Assembly (NCBI GenBank): GCA_001606155.1
Contig: LODT01000035.1
Location: forward strand, 858,658-922,657
Source: Tieghemostelium lacteum
Lineage: Eukaryota; Evosea; Eumycetozoa; Dictyosteliales; Raperosteliaceae
Length of the DNA stretch: 64,000 bases
Direction of reading: 5' to 3'
Shown here: positions 1 through 10,820 of the stretch, piece after piece
How the letters are laid out: each line of letters begins with the position of its first letter
Position numbering within the stretch: position 1 is the first letter of the stretch
Notes under the pieces: model-generated
Seen by the model: the letters and a program-made list of their open reading frames with translations, nothing else
Told to the model about the DNA's origin: nothing
Database searches by the model: none
Position numbers and translations under genes: made by a program

Positions 1-1939
1 CCAATGAACGTGCAGTGGTATAGAATTTACCTAGATTCTTCCAATCTAAAAGTTCAGAGAGTTTTTCAGTGTGATTTCTTAACTCTATTCTCTGTCTTCT
101 ATCCAATTGACAGAATTTCCAGAGATATTGAGTCAACTGATCAACTGACTCTTGTGGGGATTTATATCTTCTGTCTACTATATAGATACCTTTGGAATCT
201 GGGTCTTCAACACCACGTTTCATAAAGTTTGCAAAACCAGTAAGATTACTAGTTACACTTGGAACACCTAAAGCTGTGCATTCACATGGTGTGTATCCAT
301 AAGGCTCATAGTAACTCACAAAGATTCCCAAATGAGTACCTCTTACAAAGTCAGTATAGTCCAATGGAATTAAGGGGTTAGTGGAATTCAAAAACTCTGG
401 ATGATAGATAATCTTTACTCTGTCTTCGTGGGCGTTGAATAATTTGATACGACGTATATGGTTGAGAATTGGATCATTTACATCATCAACCATGTTATGT
501 GTGACTATAGGGGGTAGCGATGATTTTTGTTTGAGGTTGAGTATTCTTCTTTTGAGCATAACCAAGTCCTCTGGTGTTATCAACTGCTCTGGAGATATGA
601 TTTGACCTTTACTAGTTGCCTCAAAGAGACGTTCACCCATAGCCTCTACAATGGAATTACAAGTTCTTCTAGTATCTCTCAGATAGGATTGACCTTTCAG
701 AGACTCAACATTGTAATTGTTGGTCTTTGATGGCATGATTATGAATGCTACAATAGTAATTGGACTTCCAGCTTGTTGTAAGAGTTTATTAAGTCCAGCT
801 AATGCGTCTAGAAACATATCTACACCTTTGTTAAAGTACTCGTTTCTTCCAGCTGTAAAGAAGTACAAGGTATTGTCAAGATCAAAGTCATAATGTCCAT
901 AGAAATGACCTCTGACAAATTCTTGGATTACTTGCTTGTTCTTTTGATGCAAGTTCTGGAACTCATGCAATGCAGTGAATTTATCCAGTTTTAAACCATT
1001 GGGTAGAATGACATCACATTTTCTCTGGAGAATGTGTTCGGCTTCAAAAGCTGTAATTTCAGAGACTGTTGTGAATACATGTGCATCATGAGCACTTTGC
1101 TTCTCAATCCAATGTCTATGATATATTCCTCTTTTACTAGCCTCTGAATCTATATTGAGATGATGCATTTGATTGTAAAGGTCAACTCCACCAGCACTTA
1201 GGTATCTTCCTAATAAAGTTGCATGAGTTGTGAATATAGTTGCCATTCTAAGTCTCCAACGTTTCAATAGAATCAAAGAGACACTGGATTGCCATTCATG
1301 AAAGTGTGCAATATATTTATCATTTTTATAAGTCTCTGAAAACTCTTTCAACAATAGTGCTACTTGGTACCCAAATACAATGGATTCATTGCATTCTTGG
1401 TCACCAGGTTGTTCAAAACCTGCCATTAAATCAAATCTCCATTCACTTAATTTGTGCATTGAACTCTTTAAATCAATTAAAAAAACTTTGGGGTGAGATT
1501 CAATTAGCCACTTTCCAAAATGAATTTGTATACCATATTTTGCTAACATGTTTTCAATGATTGGTGATGACAATGGTCCAGGCTCCAATGACTCAAATTC
1601 AGTTGCTGCAGTCTCTGGGTTATAAGGTCCTATCAATGCATAAGAACTCTTAAATGTCTCTACAGTAACCTAAAGAATAAGTTAGTATTTTCAACTTTCT
1701 ATACAACTTGATTCTCATTTCAATATATTACATACAGGTGCCTTAGATTTCAAAACTGTGTAAATACCTCCTACTTTCTTTGCAACTTCCCAACCTATAT
1801 CAAATAATACTGTGTTGGGCTCATTAACTGTACCACCACCTAAACCTTGAGGAATAGTGCCACTACTTCCTCTTGGATTCAATAAATTATATCTAGTCTC
1901 TAAAAATGTTGAGTTTGGTGTTCCAAAGACTTGATTCAT
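1..1939 (-). CDS. glcS: Glycogen synthase (GT3), C-terminus beyond left edge
   Basis: Cytosolic enzyme that extends glycogen from UDP-glucose. Exon 1 is 1736-1939 and exon 2 runs from 1670 past the window edge; the 65-bp intron (1671-1735) has a GTATGT donor and a TTTAG acceptor. About 624 residues are visible. The GT3 hallmarks are present: an N-terminal DIGWEVAKKVGGIYTV, then EWQSSVSLILLKRW, TTHATLLGRYL, and the acceptor-loop region YYEPYGYTPCECTALGVPS near the C-terminal side. The ATG at 1937-1939 is the first in frame and precedes the typical family start. The eukaryotic Gsy type is certain; the missing piece is only the last part of the protein. The symbol follows Dictyostelium usage. 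Confidence 0.93.
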
Positions 1940-2326
1940 CTCTTCTTATAAACATAACAATAAAATCTTTGGATTAGATTTTTTTTTGAAATTTTGCAAA
2001 CGAAATTAATTGGTGTGAAATATATCAAACCACTAAAAATCTTATAACTATTAAATTTTAAAAATCCCAAATTTATCATAAATTTTATTGAATTTCAATT
2101 CATGTGTACATGTAAAAATATCATGTAGATCTATATATCTTTGAAAAAACCCAAAATTTAATCGTTATACAAAAACCCCCTGGGACAGTAGATATTTTGT
2201 ATTTTTGCTAAAATACCATTGGGATTATCGGTAACCACCAGTATTCAAAAAAATCCTGTTTTAAGACTTTTAAAAAATTTTTTATTTATAAAAAATATCC
2301 TAATCTTGATTAAAACTCGGAATAGA
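1940..2326. other. Intergenic, divergent promoters
   Basis: This is AT-rich spacer between the glycogen synthase start and the NlpC/P60 start. It probably holds both promoters. I see no gene or repeat in it. Confidence 0.5.
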
Positions 2327-3162
2327 ATGAAATCTATTATTTTATTAACTGTATTATTATTTGTCACTGTTGCTTTTGCTGACAATTTTAATGTAACTTC
2401 AATTTCAAAATCAATTTGTGCTGCAGCTGCTTCTAAAGCTTCGTATGTATATAAAATATATAAACTATTAAAAGGAGTATTATTAACTATTAACTCTTTA
2501 AAATAGACATTATGCCTCCTGTGGTTGTCCATACGTTTGGGGTGGTACATGTAAGTTTTGTATTAAAATACTTTAAATATTAAAAAACAATTCCTAATTT
2601 GCCAAATTATAATTATATAGCATGTGGATGTGGTGGATCAGGTGGTATGGATTGTTCAGGTATTGTCTATACTTCTTATCGTGAAGCAGGTTGGTCAGGT
2701 ATCACTAGAGTTACAACTACTCAATGGACTCAAGGTTCTTCAACCAAATGTTCTCCATCTGATATTGGAGCCTGTCAAGTTGGTGATTTAATTTTCTATG
2801 TATGTTTTATAAACTTTTAAATTCATTATTAATTTAAATTTATACTAATACTATTTCTACAGTGGTAAAATATCAAATATATATAAAATATCAAATTTTT
2901 TAATATAGAAAAAAATACTAACATTATTTATAGCTTCCCAGGTGAAACATGTCCAGGTCATGTTATTATGTATTTGGGTGGTGGTAAAGCTGCTGAATGT
3001 CCAGAGTAAGTAAACTTCCTCATTTAATTATTTTTTTTTTTATTTTTTTAAACAATTGTGTTTTAATACAATCTTTTTAAAATCTATAGACCAGGTCAAG
3101 ATTGTCACATTATTACCCCATACACTGAATCCTATTATGGTTCTAGAACTATTTGTGGATAA
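2327..3162 (+). CDS. Secreted NlpC/P60-type cysteine peptidase
   Basis: Predicted secreted peptidoglycan peptidase, suited to digesting bacterial prey. Exons: 2327-2442, 2507-2550, 2621-2799, 2934-3005, 3090-3162. The ATG opens a signal peptide (MKSIILLTVLLFVTVAFA). The fold is marked by CPYVWGG, the catalytic-Cys motif GGMDCSG, the GDLIFY strand and the catalytic-His strand CPGHVIMYLGGG, followed by ECPEPGQDCHI. The join between exons 3 and 4 is odd. The best donor (2800) and acceptor (2933) leave the frame two bases short. Either a 2-nt exon at 2863-2864 or a weaker donor/acceptor pair (2804/2941) restores it. Family assignment is secure; that junction is not. Descent from a bacterial gene is inference from the family's distribution. 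Confidence 0.82.
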
Positions 3163-3252
3163 ACAACAATAAAAAAACATCTTTTTTATATGTCTGTTAT
3201 ACAAGATAATGGAATTTAGGTAGGAGATAAACCTCTTCAAAATCGATTTATT

Positions 3253-4968
3253 TTATTTATTCATTTCTATAGGTATGTCAACTGTTTTTTCTTTTTTGCC
3301 TAATTCCTCAAGTTCTTTAGCTTTACTATTAGATATAAAGGTATTCCATTCTTCAATTTGCTTTGATTTTGAGAGAAATTCTAAACCTTTGGATTTTGAT
3401 AATCTTAACATTCTAGAGAAAATTGAAATTCTAAAGATTTGACCTTCAATTGGTGGATACTGACGATCCAATGGAGAAACTCTAACAAACCATAAAAGAA
3501 CCCAAGATATCAATACCACAGGTATTATCCAATATATATTAACATTATAAACTTCTGGGTCATGCACACCTTTACTCTTCACCAAGTGATCATATACCTC
3601 TGTAAATAGTATACCACCGACAACTCCACTAATTGACCAAGCAGTAAGTATAACACCATGTGTAGAAGAAACATTTTTACTTCCAAACAAATCATTTAAA
3701 AATGCAGGAATAATACCAAATGCGCCACCATAATTTGCACATGCAATCCAAATTAGTGCTATAAATGCTGGATAGGATCTATTTGAAATCACAATAGGTA
3801 AAATAGAAATAATTATAATAAGTGATGATATTGTAATGAAATAACATTGTTTTCTACCAATCTTATCTGAAAGATAAGCAAAAAATATTCTACCAAATAG
3901 ATTAAAACCACCATTAACGGATACCACCATAGATGCTGTTGATTTATCTTTAAAGAATATATCTTGTACCATATTCGATAGTCTAGATATCATAACTAAT
4001 CCAAATATAACATTACCTAGAAATATAAAATAGAGTAATTTAAATTCTCTACTTTTTAAAGACTCCCTCAAAGTATATTGTACTTTTGGTGCTTCTAATA
4101 TTTCTACTTTATCTGGATTTTTACCTCCATCACTCGAATCGGATATAGACGACTCGCTATTTGTCTCTAGAGAGTTGTCACTAGTTGACTCCCTTTCAGA
4201 CTGTACAGTACTATTGATTTCTCCATCGGAATTCATACCATGCACTGTATAACCCGGAGGTGGATTTCTAAATAAATATGCTTGTATTAACAACATAAAT
4301 AGAAAAGCTCCACCGAGTATCAAAAAATTGTTAGCTAAACCAACAGAATTTATAATGTGTAAAGGTATTTTACCAAATGCTATGGATCCAGCTCCAAATC
4401 CCATAACTGATAAACCAGAACTCAAACCTCTTTTATCAGGAAACCATTTTTGAAGTGATGAAACTGGTGATATATAACATAATGCTATACCCATACCTGC
4501 AAATAGACCATACCCAAAAAATACTAGCCATATAGTTTGAACATAGATACCTAATGCTGTCAACCAATGTGCTACTGCAAATAGGATACTTCCAATTAAT
4601 ATACCTCTTCTAGGACCATGTCTTTCAATATAAGGACCTGACAAGAAAGTTGTGAAACCAAATACACCAACTGTTATATAAAATGTAATTGGAGCCATTC
4701 CCTTGGTTTCTTTACCATATATTGCATTATCTATAGGTTTATTATATATTGACCATGCATAAAATGATCCTACACAAAATTGAACTAGAACTGAAGAAAC
4801 AAATAATACATATCTATTGAATTTTATAGAAAAATAATTTCCAATTTTAATCAAATATTTATCATTTTCTAATTCTTTTGGAGACTTTATTCTTCCAGGT
4901 CTATGGGAAAAATAATTCTTTACCCATATAGAAAACTTATTACTTTTCTTTGTTTTTTGATTTTCCAT
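3253..4968 (-). CDS. MFS transporter, oxalate/formate antiporter-like
   Basis: A 571-residue carrier, intronless, with about twelve hydrophobic segments in two halves. The halves are separated by a Ser/Asp-rich cytoplasmic loop at roughly residues 235-285. The first half has GSFYAWSIYNKPI, GVFGFTTFLSGPYIERHGPR (an MFS loop motif) and YGLFAGMGIALCYISPVS. The second has GGFNLFGRIFFAYLSDKIGR, the repeat loop motif. This pattern fits the OFA/monocarboxylate-type branch of the MFS. The substrate cannot be read from sequence. The start ATG at 4966-4968 lies just before a basic N-terminus. The C-terminal tail is charged and soluble. The gene converges with the NlpC/P60 gene, about 90 bp apart. Confidence 0.85.
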   Translation of the reverse strand: MENQKTKKSNKFSIWVKNYFSHRPGRIKSPKELENDKYLIKIGNYFSIKFNRYVLFVSSVLVQFCVGSFYAWSIYNKPIDNAIYGKETKGMAPITFYITVGVFGFTTFLSGPYIERHGPRRGILIGSILFAVAHWLTALGIYVQTIWLVFFGYGLFAGMGIALCYISPVSSLQKWFPDKRGLSSGLSVMGFGAGSIAFGKIPLHIINSVGLANNFLILGGAFLFMLLIQAYLFRNPPPGYTVHGMNSDGEINSTVQSERESTSDNSLETNSESSISDSSDGGKNPDKVEILEAPKVQYTLRESLKSREFKLLYFIFLGNVIFGLVMISRLSNMVQDIFFKDKSTASMVVSVNGGFNLFGRIFFAYLSDKIGRKQCYFITISSLIIIISILPIVISNRSYPAFIALIWIACANYGGAFGIIPAFLNDLFGSKNVSSTHGVILTAWSISGVVGGILFTEVYDHLVKSKGVHDPEVYNVNIYWIIPVVLISWVLLWFVRVSPLDRQYPPIEGQIFRISIFSRMLRLSKSKGLEFLSKSKQIEEWNTFISNSKAKELEELGKKEKTVDIPIEMNK

Positions 4969-5416
4969 TGCTAGCTATGGTCATATAAACCACAATGTAA
5001 ATAATTTTATTCAAATATCATACAGAAATTTGTTTTAGATAATACCCACCATTAATGATTATTATACCAATCAAAATGTAAAATATTAAAAATACTAATT
5101 AAAAATAATCACCACATTTTTTAACTTGTTTTTGTAATCTATAAGAGTGTTTAAAACATGGGGGGTTTGAAAGTAATAATTAATTGTAATTAAGAAATTA
5201 AAATATGTAATTCACCAAATAATAAATTACATTAACAATTACATGTTTTGATTAAATAAAAAATCTAATTCGATAGTAATGTTGAATAAACCCAACATAC
5301 TTTATAAGGTGAAAAAATTATTAGTGCTGTGTGGTGGGAGGTGATGTGATACAACAAAAAAAAAAAGAGTAAAAAAGTTTAAAGTTTAGTTATATATACT
5401 AGTATTGTTGCTTGTT
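4969..5416. other. Intergenic, AT-rich with one G/T-rich block
   Basis: Upstream of the MFS gene and downstream of the AGC kinase. It is mostly A/T, with a GTGTGGTGGG block near 5333-5342 that resembles a Dictyostelium G-box. No gene is seen. Confidence 0.45.
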
Positions 5417-7732
5417 TTAAACACTTGATTTTCTACCAAGATTTCTTAGAGTTGATTTTCTAGAAAGTGGTGTTCTGAGAGGTGATGCATTAGTTGGTGA
5501 AGGTGGTGTTGAAGAGGATCCTTCTATTGAAGTCTTTTCAGCTAAAATGGAATGATCTTCATCTTCATTATTCCATGAAAAATTTTTAAAAGCTTGTGAC
5601 TGATCTGACAGGAATAAACTTGCAGAAGAGGCTGCAGAAGCTGTTGAAATTCTCTTTTGAAAAGTCAATTTTGGGTTGAGGTCAGGATCCTGACTCAACT
5701 GATTGACATTTATCGGTGTGATGGTGGGTTTAAATGGAGGTGTAATCATTTTACTCTCTAACATTCTCCAGGGTATCAATTCAAAAAATGGATGGTTCAT
5801 AATCTCTTCACTTCCATTGGAACCCAGTCTCTTTGTGGGGTCAGGTACCAGTAACTTCTCTAGTAAATCTTGAGCCTCTGAAGAGAGGAACATTGGAATT
5901 CTCAAATTACCTTGAATCATTGATTTATACATATCATTTCTATTGGAGCATATAAATGGTGATCTACCTGCCAGTATCTCATAAAGCAGTACACCAACGC
6001 CCCACCAATCCACAGCCTTTCCATGGCCTTTAGACTGAATAATCTCTGGTGCCAGATACTCTGGTGTCCCACAAAATGTAGTTGCAAACTGTCCTTCAGC
6101 CTTACCAACCATACTAGTAATTCCAGATTTCGAAAGACCAAAATCCGTCAATTTAATATGTCCTTCTTCATCCAGTAAGATATTCTCAGGTTTAATGTCA
6201 CGATAGATTATGTCATTCGAATGCAGATAATTGAGTGCCAATATCACCTGTGCTATATAGAATTTAGCCAACTCCTCTGGGAATTTCCCAGCCTTTTGCA
6301 AGTGATGAAAGAGTTCGCCACCAGGAATATAATCCATACACAAAAACAAAAAGTCGTCGTTTTGAAAGGCGTAATGCAACCTGACTATAAAGGGATGATC
6401 CATAGTTGACAAGACCATTTTTTCCGTATTGGTATGCGCAATTTGTTTCTTCTTCATAATGTCCTTTTTAGAGAGTACCTTCATTGCATAGAGCTTTGTT
6501 GTATTCTTTTTACGCACTAGAAATACTCTTCCAAAACTACCGACACCCAAAACTTTGAGAAGGTCAAAATCGTCAATAGTCAACTTCTTACTGTTTTTCT
6601 TTACGGTTTTAGTCTCCTTGTCACTTTCGTCTGTGGAGTTTACTTGCTGTAGATCTAATTTCAAAGGTTGGCTATTGGTTTGGTCTGACCTATAGTCTTC
6701 GTCTTTAAATTGGTTTTGGATTATATTGGAGTTGTTGGTGGAGGTATTATTAGAGCTTATAGACCCATTGCTGTTAATGTCAATGGATTTTGGTGGTGAT
6801 GTTACCGTACTGTTTACCACTACATTGTTATTATTGTTATCCAAAGTGGATTTCTGTTGAAATTGTTGTTTTAGTTCCTCAGCCCTGATTTTCCAAACTC
6901 GTGCTCCTTCGACACTAAATGTGTTTGGTGTGTTTGGAACTTGTGTTGTGGCAGCAGCTGTGGGTGTCAATGGACTAAGTCCAGATGTTTGGTCACTGTT
7001 ATTATTTAATTTCTTTTCAATCGATACATTTTGAGATTTAGTTAGGTTATTACCGCCATTTGGGGGCATGGTCTGTTGATGTTGTTGTGGTGATGATGAA
7101 ACTGCAGTGCTACTCTGCCACAGTTTATTATAGTTATTCAAAGACTGTGTCTGAGACTGTAATAAAAACTGTCGTTCTCTTTCTTTTTCCTTTTCCTTAT
7201 CACGTTCTTTTTTATCTTTTTTATCTTTCTTTTTTGAAGATTTTGGTGGTGATGTAGGTGACAATGCAGTGGATGCACTGACTACTGAGCTACTTCCACT
7301 AGAATTATCCTTCAAAGACCCATTACTACTACCATTGCTACCCAATGACGAATCATTATCGGCAATGTAATGGGTTACACCTACATTGTATTTCTTGAAA
7401 TCCAATATAATCTGTTTAGCCTGCTCAGGTGATTCCGCTTCAAAATGGTACCTGTGAAGAAAGGTCAGTGTGAATTTATGAAGATTATCTTCATCCTGAC
7501 AGATACTATAGACATCAGAGTTATGAACAAACCACTGACATGTTGGACCATTCAAATTTGAGACACCATGTTGAGAGACTGCCAATGTTCTCTGTTGTCT
7601 CTTTCCATAGTTATTTACTTTTATCACATCAAAATTCGAGCATACTCCATCCTTGTGGTGTGACAGATCCCTTTCTTTCTTACCAGGGAACCAAGCGGGT
7701 GTCTTGGAATTTCCCTTATGTTTAAATGACAT
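5417..7732 (-). CDS. AGC-family Ser/Thr protein kinase with N-terminal beta-rich domain
   Basis: A 771-residue intronless kinase. Residues about 30-120 form a compact domain that may be PH-like. A long Ser/Asn/Lys-rich linker follows, then a kinase domain starting near residue 388. The kinase shows the glycine loop GVGSFGRVF, YAMKVL, the catalytic loop YRDIKPENILL, the DFG segment LTDFGLSK, and the activation segment CGTPEYLAPEII that PDK1-type kinases recognise. The AGC tail is complete, with TPPFKP and a hydrophobic motif FKNFSW near residue 716. It should therefore depend on activation-loop and hydrophobic-motif phosphorylation. The closest functional class is S6K/PKB-like, but I cannot assign a specific orthologue. 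The C-terminus carries clustered SP/TP sites. Confidence 0.88.
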   Translation of the reverse strand: MSFKHKGNSKTPAWFPGKKERDLSHHKDGVCSNFDVIKVNNYGKRQQRTLAVSQHGVSNLNGPTCQWFVHNSDVYSICQDEDNLHKFTLTFLHRYHFEAESPEQAKQIILDFKKYNVGVTHYIADNDSSLGSNGSSNGSLKDNSSGSSSVVSASTALSPTSPPKSSKKKDKKDKKERDKEKEKERERQFLLQSQTQSLNNYNKLWQSSTAVSSSPQQHQQTMPPNGGNNLTKSQNVSIEKKLNNNSDQTSGLSPLTPTAAATTQVPNTPNTFSVEGARVWKIRAEELKQQFQQKSTLDNNNNNVVVNSTVTSPPKSIDINSNGSISSNNTSTNNSNIIQNQFKDEDYRSDQTNSQPLKLDLQQVNSTDESDKETKTVKKNSKKLTIDDFDLLKVLGVGSFGRVFLVRKKNTTKLYAMKVLSKKDIMKKKQIAHTNTEKMVLSTMDHPFIVRLHYAFQNDDFLFLCMDYIPGGELFHHLQKAGKFPEELAKFYIAQVILALNYLHSNDIIYRDIKPENILLDEEGHIKLTDFGLSKSGITSMVGKAEGQFATTFCGTPEYLAPEIIQSKGHGKAVDWWGVGVLLYEILAGRSPFICSNRNDMYKSMIQGNLRIPMFLSSEAQDLLEKLLVPDPTKRLGSNGSEEIMNHPFFELIPWRMLESKMITPPFKPTITPINVNQLSQDPDLNPKLTFQKRISTASAASSASLFLSDQSQAFKNFSWNNEDEDHSILAEKTSIEGSSSTPPSPTNASPLRTPLSRKSTLRNLGRKSSV

Positions 7733-8508
7733 TTAATATTCTTATTTGTTGTTATTATATATATAGTATTTTATAAAAAATGTTGTTGTTGATTTGTGTT
7801 GTCTATAAATATGTGGGTTGTAGTGTGATGATGTGTGTGGTGTGGGATATATGATGTGGTTATCTACAAATTCATAATATACTGTCAAACTAGATAATTC
7901 TAATTTATTTTTTTCCGAAACTAAAAAATATGAAATATATACACTTGAGAGTGTGATTAAAAATATTATATATCTAAAAATTTATAAATTGAATATATAA
8001 AATTACAATAAGATAAAAATCGACTGCTTGTGTTGATTCGTGTGTGTAAAAATTAAAAAAAAAAATAAAAAAATTAATTTCAAAGTCTTCTGTTATTAAG
8101 TCTGTTGCTTTTTGATTGATCCGCCGAATCGAAAGTAGATCTACAATTTAAAAATTCTTAAATTTCATTTCTGATAAGTGCAAGAAAAAAATCTGTTTTA
8201 AATGATCCTTTTAATTCTATTTTTAATATCTTTTAAAATTATCTCATACCTTTTCACATGAATATATTTTTATATTTTTTTGATGAACCACAATACTATT
8301 AGTGTTTTGTTTTTTAGATATACATATATATTCAAACCCTTTGTTTTTTATTTGAAAAAACAAATATAGAAGTGATTTTAAATAAAGTATTTTTGGGGTA
8401 GTGGGAAGGGGGGAAGTGGTATGAATATATTTAAAAAACTTTTATTTCTTCATTCATTTGTTCATTGATTTGAATATTATTCTGTTAATATATAAATATT
8501 TAAAGAAA
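7733..8508. promoter_or_regulatory. Divergent promoter region with candidate G-boxes
   Basis: 776 bp between the AGC kinase start and the secreted-protein start. Two G/T-rich stretches stand out from the AT background: near 7829-7847 (a GTGTGTGGTGTGGG core) and near 8395-8418 (GGGGTAGTGGGAAGGGGGG). These resemble the G-boxes bound by GBF in developmentally regulated Dictyostelium promoters. Function is inference. Confidence 0.4.
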
Positions 8509-9498
8509 ATGTTTAAAATAGAAATATTTCTGTTGATTTTAGTTTTACTTTTGGTAAATGACTGTCTTGGGAAAAAAGAAAAGTCGTCAGTTGTCAAAAT
8601 ACCAGAAGATAAAGAGATTGCAAATGACTATATTCCTCAGAGTTCCAAAGAATACTATTTTATTAGTAATGATCATAGAGATTGTGCATCACCTGCTTGT
8701 GGAGGTTTCTTTTTGAAACCTCTCAATAATGACTTGAATTTAGGGGATATCTATGTCAGTGAAGCTTTGGTTATAAATGGACTTGATTACTCACATTTAC
8801 AAAGTGTAGATACTATGAACGAGAAAGAGTCTAATGTAATTGTAGGTGGTGTTGTTAAACCTTCGGATACTCACCCAGGATACAGTTGCATTCATATTTC
8901 TGATATTTTCAAAGCTATGGAACTCCAATTAGATGGAACTGTAGTAAATTCTGATATGGTTGTTGCTAAACCTAGTTTCTATATGATGAAATCGTCTCCT
9001 ATCATGTGTGGTAGAATTGGTAGATGTGCACCTATAGCCACTCTGCGTTTGAACACTAATGAGATTGGCTTTTTACAAGATTATGAACAACCCTATACTG
9101 GTGTAGTTGCATTGTTAGATAAAGTTTGGTTTAAAACACGTTTGGTATCCAATGATAATCATAATGCTATTTCTAGAGGTTATATTTTGAATGATGTTCT
9201 TCATATCTCTAGAGTCTTTATTAATATCAAAGATCCATTTACACCATGTGCAAAACCATTGGCTACATGTGACCATTCACTTGGTGTAGTTCCTGTATTT
9301 ACACGTAATACTGATCGTTGTAAAATCTTTGATACTTGTGTTATCCAAGGTCCTTGTCATCTAATGATTCCACATTGCCCAGAAGGTTATAGTTTAGCAA
9401 GTGTCATTAGTGGTCCCAAAGCATGTCCAAAATATTATTGTGACCCATCTTTTCTTTCTAATACCAATCCAACTCCTTTTGGATATTTTAAAAAATAA
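8509..9498 (+). CDS. Secreted cysteine-rich protein of unknown function
   Basis: Start chosen at the ATG at 8509, because it opens a clear signal peptide (MFKIEIFLLILVLLLVNDC); the upstream in-frame codons have no ATG. The 329-residue product has an N-terminal motif HRDCASPACGGFFLKPLN that resembles a motif in uncharacterised bacterial secreted proteins (I think of DUF6748, unverified). It ends in a Cys-rich part with CKIFDTCVIQGPCHLMIPHC. Around fifteen cysteines suggest disulfides and an extracellular or lysosomal location. No catalytic motif is visible, so no function is assigned. A G-rich promoter lies just upstream. Confidence 0.72.
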   Translation: MFKIEIFLLILVLLLVNDCLGKKEKSSVVKIPEDKEIANDYIPQSSKEYYFISNDHRDCASPACGGFFLKPLNNDLNLGDIYVSEALVINGLDYSHLQSVDTMNEKESNVIVGGVVKPSDTHPGYSCIHISDIFKAMELQLDGTVVNSDMVVAKPSFYMMKSSPIMCGRIGRCAPIATLRLNTNEIGFLQDYEQPYTGVVALLDKVWFKTRLVSNDNHNAISRGYILNDVLHISRVFINIKDPFTPCAKPLATCDHSLGVVPVFTRNTDRCKIFDTCVIQGPCHLMIPHCPEGYSLASVISGPKACPKYYCDPSFLSNTNPTPFGYFKK

Positions 9499-9686
9499 AC
9501 AACCTCCTTATTAATAGCCATTGAAAACCAAGAATTTTGTTTTTATTTTTAAAGTTCACTTATCAATTTTAAAGTAATAGTATTATCATTTAATATTAAT
9601 TTATGAATAATATCAATTTCATGAATAATGATTTGTGATGGATATTTAGTCATGGTAGATGCTTTCATTTAAATAAAGAGTTAATA

Positions 9687-10443
9687 TTAGATAAAATGTA
9701 CTTTAATATAGTGATAAATACCCCATTTAACAAAAGATTTAAATGAAAAAATATTTTCAAAACTGTAGACTATACAAATGATTGCCATTGAGAGTAGTGT
9801 AAATGATTTTAATAAAAACTCATTGGGTTTATGATAAATGACATCAAGAATTTTTTGTATAATTGATTCTACATAATCAGATGATTTTAATTTGAAACCC
9901 TCAATTATATTTGAAACAAAATCAGAAATCAATGGTAATTTAATAGTAAATCTAACTACATCTAAAAACTCCAGTTCCATATCCAAATATTCTTTATCCT
10001 GAAAATAGGTTTTAATAAGTGGACCTACATATGATTTCTGATCAAACAGATAATCTCTCAATTTTATAGAGATATTTAGAGCACATATTGCTAACTGTAC
10101 TTCTTTATACTCTTTTTTTTTATATTTTTTAACTTTAAAATTATATTCAACTAATCCTAAATATCTCTGAATTAAACTAGTTTAAATGTGTTGGTATACA
10201 TAGTTTTTATAATACTTTTAGTGAAGTAAAATTTTACCATATAGCATAATGGACATTTAAAGTATTAATCTTATAAGTTTTAGCAATATGATACAATATT
10301 GATATGATAGCATCACTGGGGAATGGGTAAAACTGATTACATGATTTCCAAACTTCCTCAGTTTGACATAATGATTTCCAAGTATCTTTAAAATTATAAG
10401 ACTTGTTTTTTGTAATTATATTATCTATTAATTCAAAGTTCAT
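9687..10443 (-). CDS. Cyclin-box-like protein
   Basis: Two exons, 10238-10443 and 9687-10176, joined across a 61-bp intron (GTAAAA donor, CTAG acceptor) that gives a 231-residue protein in a single frame. The order of helices matches a cyclin fold. SILYHIAKTYKINTLNVHYA leads into AICLIQRYLGL, then VQLAICALNISIKLRDYL stands where cyclins have the 'AaKleE' helix, then MELEFLDVVRFTIKLPLISD matches 'mE..iL..l.f.l..ptp..f'. The partner kinase and cell-cycle or transcription role cannot be told. The two halves look unrelated until they are spliced. An alternative is an unrelated helical protein. Confidence 0.58.
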
Positions 10444-10820
10444 ATTAAATATACCTGGTTGGAGTATTCATTATTTTTATTACACATGTTTCTACAAAAA
10501 GAGGAGCGAAATCTATTTCATTGAAATAATCGTAAAAAATTAAAAAAGTGTAAAAAGTCAAAAAATGATGAATTATTTGAAATTAAAAAAAAATATCTAT
10601 CAATCTAATTTAGGAATTTTGGTGTAATGAATTCATTTTATAATAAATCATAATTTTTTTTCTATTCATTTGAATAAACACAAACTTTTTTTTTTAAAAA
10701 AATATAAACACACATACCACACATTTATTTATATTAAATAATAAATTCGAAAAAATTAATAATTCATTTAACCTTGGAAATAAGAGAGATAGAAATAAAT
10801 AGAAATAATAAAATAATAAT
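10444..10820. other. Intergenic, AT-rich
   Basis: Promoter side of both the cyclin-like gene and the trehalose synthase gene. It consists of A/T tracts only; nothing else is seen. Confidence 0.4.
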
